A stretch of DNA of 64,000 nucleotides from Talaromyces rugulosus (taxonomy: Eukaryota; Ascomycota; Eurotiomycetes; Eurotiales; Trichocomaceae). The stretch spans positions 62,001 through 126,000 of the forward strand of contig NC_049561.1 in the NCBI RefSeq assembly GCF_013368755.1. Direction: 5' to 3'. This document shows, piece by piece, positions 8,001 to 17,798 of the stretch (positions within the stretch are counted from its first letter, which is position 1; every line of letters starts with the position of its first letter). Below the pieces are notes generated by a model. That model saw only the letters and a list, made by a program, of their open reading frames with translations. It was not told the origin of the DNA and searched no databases. The position numbers and the translations under genes are program-made.

Positions 8001-10798
8001 ATTTGTCGGCCTATTTCGTTTATTTCTTCAGCATGTTTCACCTTCAACTGCTGGTTCGGCTTGATCCCCATCTGCTCTGTTTGCAGCGTTTTCAGGTCTA
8101 TTGACACCGTCTCGTGTTTCCAGTCAATGACAGGATTATGTTTCCGTAGCCACGTCATTCCGAGTATAATGTCGAAATCCTTTCGCTCGAACGGACTTAA
8201 ATCCAGTTGGATGCTTTCTTCGTGTTCTCCTGATTTGAGTGTGATGTTTCCAGTTCGTCGTACGAATCCTTCGATCGTGATTTGTCCTTCAAAATTTTGT
8301 ACAGTATGCCATAGGTTTGTCTCGTGCGTTTGGATCCTGTTTTTCTTGACGTATGCTTCGCTAATGTAGTTCGTTGATGCTCCCGAGTCGAGGAGTAGTT
8401 TGGCTTCGTGTCCGTTGATTGTTCCCTTGATAATGATCACAGTTTCTCCTGTCTTGATAGTTGTGGCAATAAGGTGGTGTCCCTTTCTGTGCCTCTCAAG
8501 GTATCGTTTCTGTGATAGAACAATTTCGGTCCAGTCTTCATCGGTGTAGATGACTCGTCCTTCGTGGTATGGACATTTTTTCGCGTAGCACTGGTCAGTT
8601 TCGATGCTATTATGGAAAGGGTGCCAAATTTCTTCTGCGTAGCACCAACATTCGTTCCAGCCCTTCGGGCAGTCCGGGATGGGTTGATAGATGATCATCG
8701 GTGCCGTTGGCTTCCATTTGTTCTTTTCCTTTTCTTCGAGGTGAGTCGGACATTTTGACTCATAGCATTGCGTCCAGTGTATCTTTTTGTGATGGTGTCC
8801 TCCATATTGTGGGTAGTACATGCATGAACATCTTTCGGTATGCCCAAGCATCGGGTGGCACAACTGTGTTCCTTTGGTGAGTGAGACGTATTCGAATTCG
8901 TTTGCGAGTGCGATGTTCTTTTTTCCGTGCATATCGCATTTGTGAAATGTCCACTCGTGGCATTTTTCGCATTCGAGGATGTGTTGTCGGTATGTCTGAA
9001 TAGAATCTTCCCAGCATACTGGTTTGGGTGGTTCGCAACTGCATTCTCGTTTTGGTTCCTCGTAGTCGATTTCAGGGAATTCCTCTGTTGTTTCGGAGTC
9101 TTCACTGTTTGTTTCCGGAATCTCAATTCTTGTTCCTGGAACCGTCGTGCTGGTTCCTAGGACTGAATCCCATTCTTTCCTTGTGATTGGTGGTTGTTTC
9201 TGGAATAGTCTGATTGTTTCGTTTGCTTGGTTGATCGCCCTTGCGGCGTCTTCTCTGAGGTTGGTTGTTTTTGCTAACTGCGATTGTTGCGGGGTGTCTG
9301 ATTCTCGATCCGAGTCCTCGTGGTCAACTTCCTTGTCTTTTCCACCGTCTCGAAACGTCAGGGGGTGTTGGCTTTCACTTCCTGATGAAAGGTCATCAAT
9401 ACGCCGTCCAGCGGTTTTGCTGTATTGGTCTTCTCTGCGAGGTTCTCTGATCGGTCCTTTCTCTTGACCTTGTCGTAGGTGAGGTTGCGCTTCTTCCGGG
9501 TTAGCGTCTTCTTCCTGGGGTGGTTCCCTTTCTGAACTCTGTCTGAGGCGTCCCTTAGATTGCCCAGGGGTATCTTCGTGCTCAAAATTCTTGAGCGATT
9601 CGTATATTTCCTTTTCTAGTATCGGTCCCCAGAAGTCCTTGACTTCGTCGACCTGTTCATTTTCTGACTCCTCCTCCTCACTGTCCGAGGGGGTCACAAT
9701 TGTCTGGTGTATGGCCGCAATTTGTTGATGGACTGTTGTTATTTTCTGAGGGCTGGCGTTACCGTTCTGTCTGCCTTGCCCTGATCGGCACTGTCGTGCA
9801 AAGTGTCCTTTTCGTCCGCACTTGTAACAGGCTTTGTTTTCCTTGCGCTTGGCCATTTCTTCCTTACTGATCACGTTGTTGAGCTGCATCTTGACATCGC
9901 CGTCCTTGTCGTATTGGGTTCCTCGCTTTGCCGATGTGTTGGCATACTGAGGGAATCCTCCAACTTTCTTCCATCTCTGAAACTCCTGTCGCTTCTGTTT
10001 GATCTCGAACAGTTTGTTGTCAATCTTGACCGCCATCTCAATGAATCTGTCAATGTTGTCGGGTCGGTCGAGTTTGATGAGTTCCGTCTGGACTTCTTCC
10101 TTGAGCATGTTCTCAAAGGTTGCGATTTGAATAGCATCATCATAGTGTAGTGGTGTTACTATCTGTCGGAATTTGGTTGCCAACTGCTGAGCGGATCCGG
10201 TCTGTCGTAGGTATCTTAGTTGTCTTTCCGCGGTCCGTAGCTCGTCGATGTTTCCGAACGCTTCTCCAAGTTTCTGTTTGAACATGCCGTAGTTCGAAAA
10301 CAGTTCCCTGGTGATAGTCCCCCAACTACTTCTGTCGGTAGTGTACAATTCACTTAGCATGGGTTGTATCCATTCTGCTGCTGCATCGGTAAAGCATGAT
10401 GCCACAAAGATCATTTTCTTTTTGTCATGGGTGATCTGGTTGGCTTCGATATGCATTTCCATGTTGACCAAAAATGTCTTCAACTTGGATCTAGTTCCGT
10501 CGAAGGTCATGGGTTTTGGTAGTTTGACCCTGTTGCCGGCTGTTCCAGCTTCGCCAGGTGGTATAGCCATGACTTGAGCTTCGAGTTGGTTGACATGATC
10601 GTCTCTTTCAGCGACCGCAGCTTGCAGTCTTTGAATGTGTTCATTCATTTGATCGATGACTCTTTCCAACGTGGTGAATCTTTGCTGGGTTTGCTCGTCG
10701 GGTTCATCGTCACTGTCTTGATCGACTGGTCTTGCTTGTCTTGCAGGTGGGCGCGGAGTTGCCGGTCCTGCTGCTGGTGCGTTGCTATTTCCTGCCAT
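5009..10798 (-). CDS. Gypsy chromovirus Gag-Pol polyprotein (1929 aa)
   Basis: One continuous frame from ATG at 10798 to the stop at 5009, with no frameshift between gag and pol. Domains in order: N-terminal Pro/Asp-rich and coiled segment; retrotransposon gag about 90-290; CCHC knuckle starting at Cys324 (CYKCGRKGHFARQC); acidic/hydrophilic linker; a Cys/His-rich region about 590-760 with repeated C..C and H..C pairs; aspartic protease with LLLDSGAS near 802; reverse transcriptase with YFDD near 1141; RNase H with RTDASGYALGA near 1290; HHCC integrase zinc module near 1505-1545; DDE integrase core about 1570-1670; and a C-terminal chromodomain about 1870-1915 (EVENILKRKL...YLVSWKGYG...NSWEP). 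The chromodomain normally targets integration to methylated-histone chromatin, which fits insertion into a repeat island. All key residues that I can see are intact, so the element may be active. Confidence 0.97.
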   Translation of the reverse strand: MAGNSNAPAAGPATPRPPARQARPVDQDSDDEPDEQTQQRFTTLERVIDQMNEHIQRLQAAVAERDDHVNQLEAQVMAIPPGEAGTAGNRVKLPKPMTFDGTRSKLKTFLVNMEMHIEANQITHDKKKMIFVASCFTDAAAEWIQPMLSELYTTDRSSWGTITRELFSNYGMFKQKLGEAFGNIDELRTAERQLRYLRQTGSAQQLATKFRQIVTPLHYDDAIQIATFENMLKEEVQTELIKLDRPDNIDRFIEMAVKIDNKLFEIKQKRQEFQRWKKVGGFPQYANTSAKRGTQYDKDGDVKMQLNNVISKEEMAKRKENKACYKCGRKGHFARQCRSGQGRQNGNASPQKITTVHQQIAAIHQTIVTPSDSEEEESENEQVDEVKDFWGPILEKEIYESLKNFEHEDTPGQSKGRLRQSSEREPPQEEDANPEEAQPHLRQGQEKGPIREPRREDQYSKTAGRRIDDLSSGSESQHPLTFRDGGKDKEVDHEDSDRESDTPQQSQLAKTTNLREDAARAINQANETIRLFQKQPPITRKEWDSVLGTSTTVPGTRIEIPETNSEDSETTEEFPEIDYEEPKRECSCEPPKPVCWEDSIQTYRQHILECEKCHEWTFHKCDMHGKKNIALANEFEYVSLTKGTQLCHPMLGHTERCSCMYYPQYGGHHHKKIHWTQCYESKCPTHLEEKEKNKWKPTAPMIIYQPIPDCPKGWNECWCYAEEIWHPFHNSIETDQCYAKKCPYHEGRVIYTDEDWTEIVLSQKRYLERHRKGHHLIATTIKTGETVIIIKGTINGHEAKLLLDSGASTNYISEAYVKKNRIQTHETNLWHTVQNFEGQITIEGFVRRTGNITLKSGEHEESIQLDLSPFERKDFDIILGMTWLRKHNPVIDWKHETVSIDLKTLQTEQMGIKPNQQLKVKHAEEINEIGRQIETRKKPKEIYEKELKEVLDKLPEKYRDFTELFVKKEYRLPQHETEYEAEIPLKEGAQVPQVKQRQISQDELRTTKEFIEKFLAAGYIRESKAKASAQAMFVPKRDGSPRMVIDYRKLNNMTEDDANKAPHQEQKRDLLQGAKIMTMFDVEWGYYNLRMKNDDIWKTAFLTDLGLYEWLVAPMGLKRLPAEFARFMTHILREYLNLFVAVYFDDVIVYSKDPKEHDNHVRLVMTKLMEAGLTLKIKKCEFDTTRVNYLGMVYTTNGLEIPKEKLDAILEWPTPTNVHDVQSFLGASGYVRRYLEKYSDVTTPMTELLKKDEPFDWTARRQRSFENVKELVKIAPILQLFNPELQSILRTDASGYALGAIHEQINEKGETQIVAFYSRKFTSAEVNYDVHDRELLAIVQAFRQWRHYLQGAKHEVIVKSDHHNLKYFTTTKELSGRQIRWAEELAKFNYRIEHIPGKQNAAADALSRRPDYAIGIEPPKTNILQEESGVLRHNHNAIIATAIRVVDDDPFYERMHQETNKDQKIQEELQAGQVTKNVQKGLAIWNGMIRVPQNMTTEVIQRYHDPPTKGHQGVERTIEMITRTFYFPYVRKRVENYIRNCDECNRNKAVHHKPFGKMQIPEVPEEAWKSITVDFIQGLPQSKDPVTGVTYTDAIITVDRLTKYVILEPTPKDMTAEQCAKLMLRKVFVWTGLPNELITDRDKLFTSKYWQTIAKACGMHHKLSTANHQQTDGQSERMIQTVEQYFRHYLDWEQDNWVELLPLAQFALNNAENATTKQVPHFANLGRHPRMTWSEVPREGLSEAAIIQANKLQALHQTISKDIKWAENRMKTYYDKKREDAPILKKGEKVYLLRRTIGQKNFNIPSKRPSNKLDAIKYGPFTIQEKLANDNYKLRLPARMKVHPVFHISLLEPTENPENSNDEATEDEYEVENILKRKLVEGRIFYLVSWKGYGPEHNSWEPVRHLNCPEKIRAFRQKETRKGRGRTRC

Positions 10799-10856
10799 GA
10801 TTAGCTCGTTAGTAAGGTTCGATTGCTTACCTAGTTCTCAAAACTTCGTGTTATGA

Positions 10857-10867
10857 GGGTGTTTTAT
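10857..10867 (-). other. candidate primer-binding site (self-priming type)
   Basis: In element direction the bases directly after the 5' LTR are ATAAAACACCC. The first nine are the exact reverse complement of GTGTTTTAT inside the LTR (11051-11043; also 4015-4007), 41 nt after the start of the TATA box. I saw no match to a tRNA 3' end here. Tf1/sushi-type fungal chromoviruses prime reverse transcription with the folded-back 5' end of their own RNA, and this layout fits that. Transcript start and pairing are inferred. Confidence 0.55.
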
Positions 10868-11479
10868 TGTCAATCGTTTCAACAACTCGTCACCAAGATG
10901 TGAATCGGGGTGGGTATTCTGCTAACAGAAGGCAAGATGAGAAGTTTGTGTAAGGCAATCCTAGAATAAGTAGAGTACTATCGCAATGATAGGCTGCAAA
11001 GTATGTTGAAGAGTAATAGTAGTATGCTATTTGCTTGAGAGAATAAAACACAATAAGCTAGATACATGATGGTAAATGAGTGTCCTTATATAGCTGATCC
11101 TAAACATAGCGAGCATAGTCAAGCTCTGCTTGACTATGTCAGTACATAGTTCCTTAGCATAGTCTCACTATGTTGACTATGCAGTCACGTGCCTAAGTCC
11201 GTAAGGTGGGTCTTTTCGTATGGAGACTCTTTTCGCGTGGAGATCCTTTCCGTACGGGATCTCTTTTCGTACGGAGTCTGTTTTCGTATGGAAACCATTT
11301 CCATACGACACAGGCTTCCGTTCGATGAGTCATTCCATGCGGGAGTATAAGTGTAGGCGTTTCTTCCTTCTCGGGTACAATCAGAGATTCTACCCCACGA
11401 GAATATCCAATAACCTTTGCTTATGTAACTAGCGTCCGCTGTCACATCTATTGGCTGAGCGTTATCGATTCTTATGACA
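10868..11479 (-). repeat. Gypsy-1 5' LTR
   Basis: The 612-bp LTR upstream of gag-pol on the minus strand. Read in element direction it has a TATATAAG box at 11092-11085 and, 41 nt after the start of that box, GTGTTTTAT (11051-11043), which is complementary to the bases immediately after the LTR. This arrangement suggests a transcription start near 11051 and self-priming. The 17-bp repeat array recurs at 11212-11294. Confidence 0.95.
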
Positions 11480-11484
11480 TTCAG

Positions 11485-12281
11485 ACACCACCCACTTTAC
11501 ATATTTCTTCTTCTTTATTATTAAATAGTTTATTGTGCTGCTATTAACCCTATGCTTATTCTCTCTGCTCTTTTATTTATTTATACTATCTAAACATAAG
11601 TAATATATCCTCTGCTGATTATTTTATATTAATTATAATATCTGTTTAAACGTTTGCTCAGTTTATTATTTACTGACAGTTTGTAGAATAGCTTTAAAAA
11701 AGAAGACTTCTTACTATTTCCTAGCTACTTTATTAATCATCTCATCCTCTAGTAGGGATATTTCTACGTCAGGCTGTATCTAGCTAATATATACTACTGA
11801 TAATGTAGCTACTGATATGCTATGGTCTGTAGTATAAAAGAAATTATTAAAGAAGTTACTCTTAAAGAAGGATAAGTCCGCTGCTGTTTCTCTTTTTATA
11901 AAGAAGTATGTACGCTCCTCTTTCTCTGCCAATACTGATGGGGATGATGTTGAGGACGAAGACAATAATGATAATAAAAACAATAAAGCCAATGCTATGC
12001 TGCCCAGTATACTGACCTCTTTATTCTATTATAGGCCTCATACGCGTCTCTTAGAGATATATTTCCTATGTTATCAGCGGTGCCTGTAGTCATTAGGCCA
12101 TAACTCTAATCTAGAGTACCCTGGCCCTGGCAATGAACCCTACCCCTGGTGTAAGGGGTTAAAAAAGTCTATGGCCAAATGTTATCTGGTGAGTTCTTCT
12201 TTTGCCTATGTATTTCTGTAGATATTGATGTTCGCTAGATTTCTATAGAGTAGCTTGACCAGGCTGCTGTGACCATAGAAC
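11485..12281. other. no gene recognised (AT-rich between two elements)
   Basis: AT-rich and stop-rich DNA continuing the sequence interrupted by Gypsy-1. A short minus-strand frame at 11780-11992 is low-complexity Ser/Leu and not convincing. No repeat ends were recognised. Confidence 0.4.
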
Positions 12282-15200
12282 TAGACTTCCGCATAACCCA
12301 TTTTGGGTCGAAGGTCACGACCCAAAACCCAACCCGGTCTGGGTCTGGGTCGAAGCTTTATAACCCAGGCTTAACCCAGGCCCAGTCACTGGGGCCCCAG
12401 AAAACCCAGAAATAACCCATTTTGACCTAGTTCTGGTATAAATTATGGTATAATTATTTAAATTACATGCTGTCATTTTTCCTGTTTTGATATTTACATT
12501 GAAATAGAACACTTTCTACCAGGAAATCAATGAAATCTTTAAGGAATTTCTTAAATATGAAAAGGGCATATCGAATTCACTGTTGCTTATCTTTTATAAT
12601 GCCTTGTTCTACATGGAAAGGCCATATCTATGGTGTGGGGGGAAAATGCGTATCTATCGTTGTATCGATATAGTTATATATATTAAATATATATTTATAT
12701 ATTATATATTTCTATATGAATCAAATAAATATTTTGGGGAATATTAGAATGTATTGAACTGTTTAAATGTTCTACTATTGTTAGAATATCAAACTGTTCT
12801 ATTGATAATTCTGATGCTTGTTAGAATACCTAGATATCTATATTTAAGTTAAAGGCTTCAACTTTAAAAGTAGGATGGGATGAATTTTTTTGGCTAGGCT
12901 TGGGGAAACTGGGGTGGGAATTGGGGTTTAATTGGGGTTTGACTGGGCCTTGACTAGGTTCTTTGGGTTGTCTCTGGGCTATTACTGGGTTATTATAGGG
13001 ATAATGTATTAGGTCCACATAATATTAGTATACTAAACCAATGAATGAGAGAATAAGGATTTATTCTATCTGATATATTAATTAACTTGACTTTCTTATT
13101 TTTCTTATTTTTCTAATTGTAGTGTTTTTCTATCTTAGTATGTTATTCATATTTTCTCTTTATTTCTCCCTTTTGTGATGCTTACATATCTTTTGTTATA
13201 TCTTAAAGCCAGCTTTCTGACTTTATATCGTCACTTTATAATAGAGATATTAATGATCTTTTATCTCTCTTAACATAATAAATTACTTTATCTGTAAGTT
13301 ATTATATAATTGATTCTGGCTTTTACTAGTTAGATGATCTCTTTGTTCCTTCTTTTTTGATATGTGTTGGATCTGATCACTAGAATAGATTTGTTTTTTA
13401 TGACAAGATGTCACATAATGAGTTTATTAACTGGTGGTTACAGATGGATTATGGGTGGAAAAGAAAGATTAATTAGGATTTATATTACTATATAGTGATC
13501 TGGAATAGCTACAACTAGGTTGCTGAGGGTATAGATGGTATATTAAAGGTTATGTGTAAATGTTATAAAAAGATTCTTGAGTATTTTTATTTCTTGAGTC
13601 TAAACAGTTCTGGTAAAGTGCAGTATTATAGTATATTAATAATCTAGAAATATCTGAAGATAGCTGGGTGCCTATAGTTGGAGAAAGGAAAGAAGGTAGA
13701 GATTATAAAGTTTCTCTAAAAAGAGGTATATTTTAGATTATAAAATGATATTTAGATACTAATCTATGGTATATTTTTCTAAGGCGAAATCTCAGTAGAT
13801 ATATCCTTTTTACAAAAAGACTGGGAAGACGATATCTTATAATTTCTAACTCTTAATTAACTACTATTCTATCTTATTAAACATCTATTATTTAAGCGGA
13901 TTATTTATAAAGCATGTTCTGCTCTTGTTGTTCTAGTGATCCTGTCTGTTAATACAATCTATTGCCGATTAAGGAGTTTAGTTAAAGATTGATAGCAGCA
14001 GGTTCTTTATACGTTATCTGCTGGTTCAAAGATATCTATTGCGCTTGACTGTTAGATATCTCTATTTTTACAGACATTTATGGCGATCACTGGTTATTTT
14101 ATCGACAGTGATTAGGTTTATTATGAGGTGCTTCTTGGTTTTAAGCCATTTCACGGTACATATATGGGGTCTTACTTAAGTGGTGTTCTGATGGAAACCC
14201 TGGTAAAGAACAATATTGAAGATAGAGTATTTGGGCTGACTATAGATAATGCATTAAATAATAAGGCATTAGCTGCGTCTTTCTAATAAGCTTTATTAGA
14301 TGGTGTTATTATTATATGAATACTATGCCTTGTCTATGTTATCTAGCTTAGTCTTAATCAGCTTCTTGTTTGGATTAAGGCAGTTCTATCTAATGAATCT
14401 ATGGAGATAAAGTGGATAGAGAGTCAGTCCAGGCTGGTTTAAGAGAATGCGAAGCAATGTTAGATCTTTTCTATATTGAATAAAGTATGTTATCTTGCAA
14501 TTTATATAAATACAAGCCTTTAATGCTGAGAGATATTCTATAATCTTTAGACAATAAATGTTAAGATTATTTTTATCCAAGATGTAAAAACATGATGGAA
14601 TTCTATATTTCTTATACTTTGCTGGGTTAAATGGCTATATACTATCTTTTCTTTATTTTGTATAGAGTATGACTGTAAAGAGATGCTATTTAGCGAGCAC
14701 AAGTGGTGCTAAATTAATTATTTTCTCTGTATTACTGAGCTGTTCTTTAATTATATAACCTAGTTATTAAAGATTTGAGACATCACTGCCTATTATGTGT
14801 TTAAGATTTATAATTGATTTTTTGATTATTTTAAGTAATTACAGATACAGCTATAATAGAAGTATGTCCTATGGAAAAAATAAATACTGGACGCACTGGA
14901 CGTTGGACGGACCAAGCTTGATGAGTACTATGCTTAAACTGATACTATTTGAGGATATATCTATACTGTTAGTATGATGCTTGTACCAGTGAATAAATTT
15001 AGATTCTTTCTTTCTAGTGATTGGGATTAGAAGTGGTGAGATATTTATTGTAATGTCTTTCAGTAAGCCCTTATCCCATATTAAGCGCAAGTAAAAAGTC
15101 AAAGCCAGGATGTATATAGCTCTCACACTATAGTTCAACTAAGCTTAAGACTGGAGGAGATGCTTGATGGAAAGGATATATAGCTATGAGTGATGACTGA

Positions 15201-16095
15201 TGAAATTAGTCAATATCTTGATAGTGGTTAGTGATTATCTATTACCTATGTATTGCTAGTTCACTAATTTTAAACTAGATACTGTTTCTGTTGGGCTACT
15301 TATTTTTTAGAAAGAGTATCAATATTGCTTTCCAGCTATTGCCATCTTTGTACAAGATGTGTTTTTCTTTCTAGTTACTAATATAGAAGTGGAACGCCTT
15401 TTTAATATTGCTTAAGATGTTTGTTACTATTGTTGTGGGAGAATAAAGACTGAGATAATTGAGGAGTTGATGATGTTTCTTTATATATCTAAATTTGATA
15501 TAGAGGTATAGGAAGTAAAGCTTTTTGAAAAATTCTTTTTACAGGATAAGCTTGAGGTGGTGAAAGAAGAAAGAGAAGAGAAGTTTAATAAGGATAAGAT
15601 TAATTTAATTAGTGATATAGAAGAGCAAGAGGATGAGCTAGAAAATAGACTAGAGAATAAAATGGAGAATATAGGATTAGATATGACTTTTTTATCTGTT
15701 GCTGAATTAGATAGTCTAGGCTTACTGTTATTACTACTAATCTGTACATAGATATGGGTATCAGGGCGGAAATGTAAGAGCTGGGAAGATGATATATTTG
15801 AATATTATTAGTTAAATATATAAATTCTAAATAAAGGCTTTTTTTTTATCTTTTTTTTTAATAAATCTGTAAAGTAAATATTTAAAAATATAACTATAAA
15901 ATGTATAAGTTATACAATTAGAATTCTTGGTATATTTGTTATGTTTATAACTTAATTTGGGGCCCTAGGCCTAGTACTAGGTTATCTAGTCTAATCCAGA
16001 CCTATTACTAGGTCGATATGTTTGACCCAAAACCCAACCCAGTCTGGGTTGGGTCTGGGTTGGGTCTGGGTTTTACTGGGTCGTGCGGAAGACTA
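12282..16095 (+). mobile_element. decayed hAT transposon copy (transition-mutated)
   Basis: 3814 bp, exactly the length of the intact hAT copy at 20634-24447, and collinear with it at a constant offset of 8352. Terminal inverted repeats are TAGACTTCCGCA and its near-complement at 16084-16095. The transposase frame is broken by many stops. Differences are essentially all C-to-T and G-to-A, with C-to-T on this strand more frequent in the stretches that I compared (12.9-13.7 kb), and they occur before A, C, G and T rather than only at CpA. The flanking octamers catagaac and cctatgaa do not match, so the target duplication is not recognisable. The element cannot encode transposase but its ends look usable in trans. 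Confidence 0.93.
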
Positions 16096-16620
16096 CCTAT
16101 GAATGTCTCAAGTTTAGTCAGGGATTTCCCACTATAGGAATCCTTTATTTTAAATCTCAAGGAATACTTCTCTATAGAAATCATATCAGTTCAGGATCTC
16201 TTTTCCCTATAAATGCTGCTGTTGGGGGTTCCAATATCTTGGTTCTTATGCGCCAGTGCGCCATATAGCTACACTTAGGTTTATAGGATCTGCCATTTTA
16301 GGTTCGCGATATAGAGCTCTTAGTCTAGCTGGATTTTTATGGCTTCAAGTTCTTCTATTGACATGTCCTCCAGTTCCTATTCTAGAAGTAGCCACACTAT
16401 CCCTAGGTCTAGGTCTTCACTAATAGAATAATTCCCTTCTAGTTCTACCGCTGGTTCTTCCTTATTACTATGTCCATCTAGTGTTTCTAATATGCTGGAT
16501 TGGATTTCTACTGCTGGTATAGAATGTTTGGTGGTATCAGTAGAAATAAGGATGCTCCTGATAGTAATCATAATTTTGACACTTGCTAGCCCTCTTCCTG
16601 AAGATAAAGAGTAATCAGAA
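16096..16620. other. no gene recognised
   Basis: AT-rich DNA between the decayed hAT and a solo LTR. A minus-strand frame at 16377-16649 (90 codons, Ser/Ile/Glu-rich) lacks recognisable features and runs into the LTR. Probably decayed repeat DNA. Confidence 0.35.
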
Positions 16621-16829
16621 TGTGAGGATATTATATAGAGAGTAGGCAAGAGTTGGATTCAATAGTAAAGCTATGGTTTGCTAGGTAGTCAAACTGATTA
16701 CTGACCTTCAGCAATCTCTATATAAAGGTCAGTATATATATGCCGCTTCATTAGTGGCTTAGCAACCCTCTGTGAGGCTAGTGTAGCGAGGTGCGGCATC
16801 TGGTGCGTCCTGAAGGTCTCACGGCCTCA
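16621..16829. repeat. solo LTR, family A, copy 2, with target duplication
   Basis: 209 bp with ends TGTGAGG...GGCCTCA. The pentamer cagaa flanks it on both sides (16616-16620 and 16830-16834), the mark of integrase-mediated insertion. Same length as the copy at 3142-3350. No internal coding region, so it is a solo LTR left after LTR-LTR recombination, or a very short non-autonomous element. Confidence 0.8.
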
Positions 16830-16834
16830 CAGAA

Positions 16835-17153
16835 ACCACTGTCACGCTGTTATATACTACTGGCCACCATTAAATGGCGTTGAATTTCGAAAGGTTTATT
16901 TTTGATTTTCCCAGCGGGTTATTAAAAAAAAAAAATTAGAATATAAAGAGATATTTTAGAAGATAAATAAATAAATTCTTTAATGTAAAGCTATTAGATC
17001 ATTATAGAATTAAAGTCATTAAACTAATTAGTAATTACTAATCTTTTTTAGTTTTTAATTATCTATATAAAGGTAAGTCTCTATCCTATAATTCTATGGT
17101 TTAATCTAGGATTATTATCCTTGTAGTTCTATAATTCAATCTAAGGTTATCTC
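16835..17153. other. AT-rich spacer
   Basis: AT-rich DNA with a poly-A run near 16925. No gene or repeat terminus recognised. Confidence 0.4.
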
Positions 17154-17376
17154 TGTGAGGATTATTCTCGGAGAGCAGGCAAATGTTCGGAATAGTAGTA
17201 AATGTATGGTTCTATGCAGTACTAAACTGATTGCTGAGTCTTTATATGACCTCCTAAAGATACTATGGTATATGTGGCCTCGGGTAGTAGTAGCTTGGTA
17301 AAGGGTTGTAACCCTGTGAGGCTGGTGCATCCACAGCAGCGCCGCAGTGTGGCGCGGGGCGGGTGTATTGGCCTCA
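17154..17376. repeat. diverged family A-like LTR copy
   Basis: Starts TGTGAGG and shares blocks with the family A LTRs: GAGCAGGCAA, a segment like ACTGATTGCTGA and CCTGTGAGGCTGGTG, ending near GGCCTCA. It is GC-rich in its right half, so it did not go through the same mutation, and its length differs. No matching flanking pentamers were found; a second possible end lies near 17440 (TCTCACA). Confidence 0.5.
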
Positions 17377-17516
17377 CAATCTCCTGTGCCTCTATGAGAT
17401 TGGTGTGCTGTGTGGCCTGCAGGGTGCACCAGTTCTCACAATTTTATTATTTCTATATTTATAATTAATTTTTAAAACAATAATTATACATTAATTAATT
17501 AAAAAAATACTATAAC

Positions 17517-17793
17517 TGTGACGGCTGGGGCTGAGGCTGAGGCTATCCCCAAGGGTAGGAGCTGCCTCGGAGCGGGGTAAGAGCCTCAGGCAGGAAGGGC
17601 ATTAACCCTAACCTGCAGTGCCAGATCTAGGAATAGCCTCACCCTGGGGCCATAAACGGTCAAGCTAGTTACCTAAGCACATAAGGTAAAACCTTCCTGC
17701 AGGCCTTGGTAGTTAGATTCCTTCCCCATGTTTGTTTGTTAGAGAACTGCACCCCTAGATAGAAATCAACATCTTTGGAAAAGGCACGTCACA
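17517..17793. repeat. solo LTR, family B, with target duplication
   Basis: 277 bp with inverted ends TGTGACG...CGTCACA. The pentamer ataac flanks both ends (17512-17516 and 17794-17798). It contains GGCTGAGGCTGAGG-type blocks and the conserved 3' part CTAGATAGAAATCAA...TTTGGAAAAGGCACGTCACA. Shortened, AT-shifted relatives occur at 25980-26156 and 54240-54346. No internal region, hence a solo LTR or short non-autonomous element. Confidence 0.85.
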
Positions 17794-17798
17794 ATAAC

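Larger units (their letters stand above)
3832..11479 (-). mobile_element. complete young Gypsy/Ty3 chromovirus
   Basis: A 7648-bp LTR retrotransposon, coding strand minus. Its 612-bp LTRs (3832-4443 and 10868-11479) begin TGTCAATC and end TTATGACA on the + strand; wherever I compared them they are identical. Five-base target duplications ttcag lie at 3827-3831 and 11480-11484. Inside are one uninterrupted gag-pol frame of 1929 codons, a purine-rich tract next to the 3' LTR, a candidate primer-binding site next to the 5' LTR, and an additional antisense gene near the 3' end. There are no internal stops and no sign of the transition mutation seen in neighbouring elements, so the insertion is recent and probably later than the mutagenic episode. 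Confidence 0.96.

Noticed and set aside
8695..9585. Several 75-143-codon frames overlapping the Gypsy-1 polyprotein
   Set aside because: They are out-of-frame readings of the gag-protease linker; composition follows the real frame.
13741..15751. Short frames within 12.3-16.1 kb as host genes
   Set aside because: All are collinear with the transposase of the intact hAT copy and are remnants of it.
12274..16103. 8-bp target duplication for the decayed hAT copy
   Set aside because: The flanking octamers catagaac and cctatgaa do not match, even allowing transitions.
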